From the NCBI RefSeq assembly GCF_019947135.1, contig NZ_JAGSHT010000002.1, positions 310,001-374,000 on the forward strand: 64,000 bases of DNA, given 5' to 3'. The notes below the pieces were generated by a model. That model was not told where the DNA came from and ran no database searches. It was given only the letters and a program-made list of their open reading frames with translations. The stretch comes from Occultella gossypii (GTDB lineage: Bacteria; Actinomycetota; Actinomycetes; Actinomycetales; Beutenbergiaceae). Shown here in pieces: positions 59,570 to 64,000 of this stretch (position 1 is its first letter; the number at the start of each line of letters is the position of its first letter). Position numbers and translations under genes: made by a program.

Positions 59570-60330
59570 GCACGTCCTCGGCGTCGGCCCGACCCTCCGA
59601 CGAGCCCGAGCGCTGGCCGGCCGGCGTGTCCCGGACCCCGACGATGAACATCGGGGCGGCGCTGTCGATCCTGCAGCGCGAGTTCCCGGCCGTGAGCGTC
59701 TCGAAGATCCGGTTCCTCGAGGACCAGGGTCTGGTGACGCCGCACCGGACCCCGGCCGGGTACCGGACCTACAGCCAGGCAGACGTCGAACGCCTACGGT
59801 TCGCGCTGACCGCACAGCGGGACTCGTTCCTGCCGCTGAAGGTGATCCGCGAACGCCTCGCGGACCTCGATGCCGGTGCCGGATCCGCTCAGGCACCCGC
59901 CCCGGGCGCCCGGGTGGTGACCGAGGACGGCGAGCTGGTCGGAGCTCAGGGCCGGACCCGGATGACGGCTGCCCAGCTCGCCGAGGCGGCGGACTGCCCG
60001 ACGGAACAGGTCGAGGTGCTCGCCGCTGCCGGCCTGATCACCGCCGACGCAGGATCGAAGTACCCGGCCGGTGCCATCGAGATCGTGCGTCTGGCCGGGC
60101 AGCTCGCCGAGCACGGGATCGAGGCACGGCACCTGCGCTCGGTCCGCACGGCCGCCGAGCGCGAGCTCGACCTGATCGACCAGCTTGTGGCGCCGGCCCG
60201 ATCGGTCCGTAGCGGCCCGTCGTCCGCGGCCTCCCGGGCCAAGGCACACTCGCTGGCCTCCGACCTCGCCGAGACGTTCAACGCGCTTCACACGGCGTTG
60301 ATCCGGGCCGGTATCGACCGGCTCCAGTAG
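59566..60330 (+). CDS. ftsR: MerR-family regulator, FtsR-like
   Basis: A 254-residue regulator. The MerR winged helix is at about 28-85 (MNIGAALSILQREFPAVSVSKIRFLEDQGLVTPHRTPAGYRTYSQADVERL in outline), with a longer C-terminal part containing a second helical domain (MTAAQLAEAADCPTEQVEVLAAAGLI). Length, position after the FHA gene and before DUF151 match Rv1828 / corynebacterial FtsR, an activator linked to ftsZ expression. GTG 59566 overlaps the previous stop. The palindromes at 58929 and 61024 are candidate targets. Confidence 0.9.
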   Translation: MSTSSASARPSDEPERWPAGVSRTPTMNIGAALSILQREFPAVSVSKIRFLEDQGLVTPHRTPAGYRTYSQADVERLRFALTAQRDSFLPLKVIRERLADLDAGAGSAQAPAPGARVVTEDGELVGAQGRTRMTAAQLAEAADCPTEQVEVLAAAGLITADAGSKYPAGAIEIVRLAGQLAEHGIEARHLRSVRTAAERELDLIDQLVAPARSVRSGPSSAASRAKAHSLASDLAETFNALHTALIRAGIDRLQ

Positions 60331-60336
60331 CGCCAT

Positions 60337-60357
60337 CGGACCCCGATCGGGTGTCCG
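60337..60357 (+). terminator. Terminator hairpin after ftsR
   Basis: CGGACCCC and GGGTGTCCG pair over 8 bp with one bulged T and a GATC loop, starting seven bases after the ftsR stop and followed by TGAAAAATC. Confidence 0.55.
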
Positions 60358-60416
60358 TGAAAAATCACCCGGGTTGATTGCGCGCGCTCATGGGCAGCGC
60401 GGCGTAGCGTGTAGGG

Positions 60417-60947
60417 GTGCGAAAGATGGGTGTCCTCGGTGTCCGCGTTCGGGTCCACGCCCCCGAACACGACGTGCTGGTCGTGTTGTCCGAGGCGGAG
60501 GGGCCGTTGTCGTTGCCGATCGTGATCGGTCCGCACGAGGGTGTGGCGATCGCGACGGCGCAGGCTGGAATGCAATCCCCGCGCCCCGGCCCGCATGACC
60601 TGTTGCTCAGCGTGCTCGAGGCGTCCGAGGTCGGTCTCGACCGGGTGAACATCATCGAGGTGCGTGACGGCACCTTCATCGCCGAACTGGTCCTGACCAA
60701 CGGGCGACGGGTCGATTCGCGAGCGTCCGACGCGATCGCGCTCGCGCTCCGGGCCCACGTGGAGGTCTGGTGTGCCGAGGCCGTCCTTGACGTCGCTGCC
60801 GTCGTCCTGGACGTGGACGAGGACGAGCACGAGCACGTCCATCTGGGGGCGCCGCTGCAGGGCCAGGAGGCCGACGAGGAGGTCGCCGAGTTCCGGGAGT
60901 TCCTCGACTCCGTGGCACCGGAGGACTTCGACGACACGGACGCTTGA
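60417..60947 (+). CDS. DUF151 bifunctional nuclease-family protein
   Basis: A 176-residue protein. VLGVRVRVHAPEHDVLVVLSEAEGPLSLPIVIGPHEGVAIATAQAGMQSPRPGPHDLLLSVLEASEVGLDRVNI in outline is the DUF151 (BFN) core, with RVDSRASDAIALALRAHVEVW following; the acidic C-terminus (last 45 residues) is extra. Plant BFN members have RNase/DNase activity, while the bacterial role is unclear. GTG 60417 has TAGCGT six bases upstream and no ribosome site, so it appears leaderless. Counterpart of Rv1829. Confidence 0.92.
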   Translation: MRKMGVLGVRVRVHAPEHDVLVVLSEAEGPLSLPIVIGPHEGVAIATAQAGMQSPRPGPHDLLLSVLEASEVGLDRVNIIEVRDGTFIAELVLTNGRRVDSRASDAIALALRAHVEVWCAEAVLDVAAVVLDVDEDEHEHVHLGAPLQGQEADEEVAEFREFLDSVAPEDFDDTDA

Positions 60948-61023
60948 GCCGGGAGTGTCGGGCTTTCACGACTGTGATGCCCACCACTGTCGAGTCCGCG
61001 ATCGGCGCGATTCCGGGCGAACC

Positions 61024-61040
61024 CTCAACTTCAGGTTGAG
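61024..61040. promoter_or_regulatory. MerR-type palindrome before the second MerR gene
   Basis: Arms CTCAACTT and AGGTTGAG flank a C, with one G-T mismatch in eight pairs, followed by AGTAAGACTCACCGG. It closely resembles the site at 58929: both read AGGTTGAG, a purine, GTAA, a purine and, a little later, TCAC. It lies 163 bases before GTG 61203. Confidence 0.65.
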
Positions 61041-61202
61041 AGTAAGACTCACCGGACGCGACACGCCGAGAGCCGTTCGCGGCCCGCCTCGTTGATCCGG
61101 ACCCCACGTGCCTCTAGTTTGGGAACATCACGGGCGCCGGACGGGGCTCGCAGCACACCACGCGATAGAGTGGTGAAGATCAGTGCGATGAATGGAGTAG
61201 GC

Positions 61203-61787
61203 GTGAGCGGCATCGATGCGACAGCAGGCGCCCCCGGCTCGACCCCGCAGCGAGCTCAGGGCATGCTCTTCGGTGACACGCTGCCGGATCTGGACACCGC
61301 CACCGGCTACCGCGGGCCGACCGCCTGCCGTGCTGCCGGCATCACCTACCGGCAACTCGACTACTGGGCGCGGACCGGGCTCGTCGAGCCGAGCATCCGA
61401 CCCGCCACCGGCTCGGGCACCCAGCGTCTCTACAGCTTCCGGGACGTACTCGTCCTCAAGGTCGTCAAGCGACTGCTCGACACCGGCGTCTCGCTCCAGC
61501 AGATTCGGACCGCCGTCGACCACCTGCGCGAGCGCGGCGTGGACGACCTCGCGCAGATCACACTGATGAGCGATGGCGCCAGCGTCTACGAGTGCACGTC
61601 CGCCGACGAGGTCTTCGACCTCGTCCAGGGTGGACAGGGGGTGTTCGGCATCGCCGTCGGCCGCGTCTGGCGCGAGGTCGAAGGCAGCCTGGCCGAGTTC
61701 CCGACGGAGCGCGCAGAGGATGAGTCCCCGGCCGTCACCAAGGGTGATGAGCTCGCCAGCCGCCGCGCGGCTCGCAAGGGCGCCTGA
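61203..61787 (+). CDS. MerR-family regulator, second copy (Rv1830-like)
   Basis: About 194 residues. The DNA-binding part (about 34-100) contains YRGPTACRAAGITYRQLDYWARTGLVEPSIRPATGSGTQRLYSFRDVLVLKVVKRLLDTGVSLQQIRTAVDHL in outline, a MerR core with no cysteine cluster for metal sensing. The N-terminus has the GMLFGDTLPDLD motif and the C-terminus is charged. GTG 61203 has GGAGTAGGC before it; ATG 61188 is possible. A TAGAGT -10-like element is at 61166. Counterpart of Rv1830, known for roles in growth and resuscitation in mycobacteria. Confidence 0.9.
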   Translation: MSGIDATAGAPGSTPQRAQGMLFGDTLPDLDTATGYRGPTACRAAGITYRQLDYWARTGLVEPSIRPATGSGTQRLYSFRDVLVLKVVKRLLDTGVSLQQIRTAVDHLRERGVDDLAQITLMSDGASVYECTSADEVFDLVQGGQGVFGIAVGRVWREVEGSLAEFPTERAEDESPAVTKGDELASRRAARKGA

Positions 61788-61978
61788 GCACACAGCTCGC
61801 GTCCCATCCCCAGGAGTGACCCGGATCGGGCGCCCGCTCTCGCCCGCGTCGTGAGTTCTGAACGGGACCGGACGCTTTCGGCTGCCGGCTCGGTCCTGCT
61901 GCTGGACAGCGTCCGGCCGGCTGGGCCGATCGCGGTAGCGTGCTGGTGCGCACACCCCGCACACCCCTGGGAGCCTGC

Positions 61979-64000
61979 ATGTTCTCGACCGTCCTCGTTG
62001 CCAACCGAGCCGAGATCGCCGTCCGTGCCTTCCGCGCCGCATACGAGCTCGGCGCCCGCACGGTGGCCGTCTTTCCCTACGAGGACCGGGCCTCCGAGCA
62101 CCGGCTGAAGGCAGACGAGGCCTACCTCATCGGCGAGGAGGACCACCCGGTCCGGGCCTACCTCGACATCGACGAGATCATCCGGGTCGCGAAGGAGTCC
62201 AAGGCGGACGCCATCTACCCCGGGTACGGGTTCCTCTCCGAGAACCCCGAGCTGGCGCGCGCTGCCGCGGCGGCCGGGATCAGCTTTGTGGGGCCACCGG
62301 CCGAGGTCCTCGAGATGGCAGGGAACAAGGTGACGGCGCTGCGCGCAGCGCGTGCGGCCGGGATCCCCGTGCTGCCCTCGAGTGAGCCCTCGGCGGATGC
62401 CGACGCACTGCTCGCCGCGGCGGACGAGGTCGGTTTCCCGGTGTTCGTCAAGGCGGTCGCGGGAGGCGGCGGCCGGGGGATGCGCCGGGTCGAGACCTCC
62501 GCCGACCTGCCGGAGGCGCTCGCTGCGGCGATGCGCGAGGCGGACGCCGCCTTCGGGGACCCCACCGTCTTCCTCGAGCGCGCGGTCCTGCGACCCCGGC
62601 ACATCGAGGTGCAGATCCTCGCGGACGGAACCGGGGAGGTGGTGCACCTCTTCGAGCGGGACTGCTCGGTGCAGCGCCGCCACCAGAAGGTCATCGAGAT
62701 GGCCCCCGCCCCGAACCTCGACCCCGAGATCCGCGCACGGCTGTGCGCGGACGCCGTGGCGTTCGCGAAGGCGATCGGGTACGTCAACGCCGGCACCGTC
62801 GAGTTCCTGCTGGACACCGAGGGGGAGCGGGCCGGGGAGCACGTGTTCATCGAGATGAACCCGCGGATCCAGGTCGAGCACACCGTGACCGAGGAGGTCA
62901 CGGACATCGACCTGGTGTCCGCGCAGATGCGGATCGCGGCGGGGGAGACGCTCGCCGACCTGGGCATCACCCAGGACGAGGTCCGCGTGAACGGCTTCGC
63001 CCTGCAGTGCCGGATCACCACCGAGGATCCGGGCAACGGGTTCCGCCCGGACACCGGCCGGATGACCGCGTACCGGTCGCCCGGTGGCGCGGGGGTCCGG
63101 CTGGACGGGGCGACGGCGCACGCAGGCGCGGAGATCACCGGCCACTTCGACTCGATGCTGGTGAAGCTGACCTGTCGTGGCGCGAGCTTCGCGGTCGCCA
63201 CCCGCCGGGCCCGTCGGGCGCTGGCCGAGTTCCGCATCCGGGGTGTCCGCACGAACATCCCGTTCCTGCAGGCCGTCCTCAACGACCCGGACTTCATCGA
63301 GGGACGCGTGGACACCTCGTTCATCGGGGAGCGACCAGAGCTGCTGACCCCGCGCGTCAGCGGTGACCGCGGGTCCAAGCTGCTCACCTTCCTGGCCCAC
63401 GTGACCGTGAACCGGCCCTACGGCCCCAGGCCGGAGGCACTTGGTGAACCGGCTGCGAAACTCCCGCACACCGACCTCGGCGAGGCGCCGCCGTCGGGCT
63501 CTCGTCAACAGCTCACCGAACTCGGACCCGACGCCTTCGCCCGTGCCCTACGGGCGCAGACCGCGGTCGCGGTCACGGACACCACGTTCCGGGACGCGCA
63601 CCAGTCACTGCTGGCGACGCGGGTGCGCACCATCGACCTGCTCGCGGTCGCACCGCACGTGGCCAGGACCACCCCCGGTCTGCTCTCGATCGAGGCGTGG
63701 GGCGGCGCCACCTACGACGTCGCCCTCCGGTTCCTCGGTGAGGACCCGTGGGAGCGGCTCGCCGCGCTGAGCGAGGCCGCGCCGAACATCAACCTGCAGA
63801 TGCTCCTGCGGGGACGCAACACGGTCGGCTACACCCCATACCCGACCGAGGTCACCGACGCGTTCGTGCGGGAGGCGGCCGACACCGGCATCTCGATCTT
63901 CCGGATCTTCGACGCGCTCAACGACGTGACGCAGATGACGCCCGCGATCGCTGCGGTGCGCCAGACCCCGGCGATCGCCGAGGTGGCCCTCTGCTACACG
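61979..64000 (+). CDS. pyc: Pyruvate carboxylase, 3' end outside the window
   Basis: Open from ATG 61979 to the last base (674 codons; full proteins have about 1130). The biotin carboxylase domain covers residues 1-450: VANRAEIAVRAFRAAYELG, YPGYGFLSENPELA, KAVAGGGGRGMRRV (ATP-binding glycine loop), FERDCSVQRRHQKVIE and FIEMNPRIQVEHTVTE. The carboxyltransferase domain begins near 525 with TDTTFRDAHQSLLATRVRT, and SIEAWGGATYDVALRFLGEDPWERL follows in outline, with the metal ligand Asp of the TDTTFRDAHQS motif. It makes oxaloacetate from pyruvate, bicarbonate and ATP. No ribosome site stands before the ATG; the 191-base gap 61788-61978 shows no other gene. Confidence 0.95.
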   Translation, partial: MFSTVLVANRAEIAVRAFRAAYELGARTVAVFPYEDRASEHRLKADEAYLIGEEDHPVRAYLDIDEIIRVAKESKADAIYPGYGFLSENPELARAAAAAGISFVGPPAEVLEMAGNKVTALRAARAAGIPVLPSSEPSADADALLAAADEVGFPVFVKAVAGGGGRGMRRVETSADLPEALAAAMREADAAFGDPTVFLERAVLRPRHIEVQILADGTGEVVHLFERDCSVQRRHQKVIEMAPAPNLDPEIRARLCADAVAFAKAIGYVNAGTVEFLLDTEGERAGEHVFIEMNPRIQVEHTVTEEVTDIDLVSAQMRIAAGETLADLGITQDEVRVNGFALQCRITTEDPGNGFRPDTGRMTAYRSPGGAGVRLDGATAHAGAEITGHFDSMLVKLTCRGASFAVATRRARRALAEFRIRGVRTNIPFLQAVLNDPDFIEGRVDTSFIGERPELLTPRVSGDRGSKLLTFLAHVTVNRPYGPRPEALGEPAAKLPHTDLGEAPPSGSRQQLTELGPDAFARALRAQTAVAVTDTTFRDAHQSLLATRVRTIDLLAVAPHVARTTPGLLSIEAWGGATYDVALRFLGEDPWERLAALSEAAPNINLQMLLRGRNTVGYTPYPTEVTDAFVREAADTGISIFRIFDALNDVTQMTPAIAAVRQTPAIAEVALCYT

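Noticed and set aside
61586-63508. 640-codon minus-strand frame opposite pyruvate carboxylase
   Set aside because: Shadow of the pyc gene, which continues to the window end and carries clear biotin carboxylase motifs.

Overview
The window is very GC-rich, densely packed DNA with short intergenic gaps, many 4-base ATGA/GTGA stop-start overlaps and frequent GTG starts. With its gene content (13E12-type DUF222/HNH protein, LLM flavin oxidoreductase, ECF41 sigma factor, SHOCT and DUF2993 proteins, and a garA/MerR/DUF151/MerR block followed by pyruvate carboxylase) this points to a high-GC actinomycete, probably order Micrococcales. Genus cannot be fixed from the sequence alone. I saw no rRNA, tRNA, CRISPR array, insertion sequence or prophage.

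Layout. 1-4495 (+): distal part of a dipeptide/oligopeptide-type ABC importer operon (permease, two ATPases) ending in an MFS transporter. 4523-12971 (-): a carbohydrate operon read from a LacI-family regulator through an FAD-dependent oxidoreductase, a CUT1 sugar ABC importer (binding lipoprotein and two permeases) and a secreted DUF4127 protein with a discoidin/CBM32-like tail. A perfect 14-bp LacI-type operator lies in front of it. 13193-17496: miscellaneous genes (anchored small protein, serine hydrolase, SHOCT protein, M20 amidohydrolase, PH-like membrane protein). 17603-22796 (+): a ferric-siderophore uptake operon (siderophore-interacting reductase, two FecCD permeases, ATPase, binding lipoprotein) with a near-consensus iron box before the binding protein. 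22878-34174: mostly single genes (CPT-like kinase, 13E12 HNH protein with Thr/Asp/Pro-rich inserts, nitroreductase, yeast-type cytosine deaminase, ArsR + AHSA1 pair, DUF2993, DHA2 drug exporter, coiled-coil protein).

34260-39696 (+): an ECF41 sigma factor, a type II NADH dehydrogenase, a GH3 glycosidase and an SDR-type NAD(P)-binding protein. The NADH dehydrogenase and the SDR each follow a promoter-like pair YGTCACR-N16-GGTC with identical spacing, matching the motif known for ECF41 sigma factors. 39829-53229: VOC protein, DUF998 membrane protein, rRNA methyltransferase RlmC, internalin-like LRR membrane protein, P-type Ca2+-ATPase, HrpB helicase with internal repeats, thioredoxin + DUF4395 pair, DUF932 protein, GNAT. 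53304-56172 (-): a cluster of small proteins behind an LLM oxidoreductase, DUF4126 and a thiamine-binding-type protein; it includes a 44-codon gene supported by a strong ribosome site and stop-start coupling.

56241-64000 (+): the conserved actinobacterial block CDP-alcohol phosphatidyltransferase, DUF881, Sbp (DUF1290), DUF881, GarA-like FHA, FtsR-like MerR, DUF151 nuclease, second MerR, then pyruvate carboxylase (cut by the window end). It parallels Rv1822-Rv1830 of M. tuberculosis but has no gcvH. Two related palindromes with shared flanking bases stand before the FHA gene and before the second MerR gene and are probable MerR operators.

A recurring feature is a -10-like hexamer 6-7 bases in front of a start codon (usually GTG) with no ribosome site, suggesting many leaderless transcripts; this was used to choose several starts.
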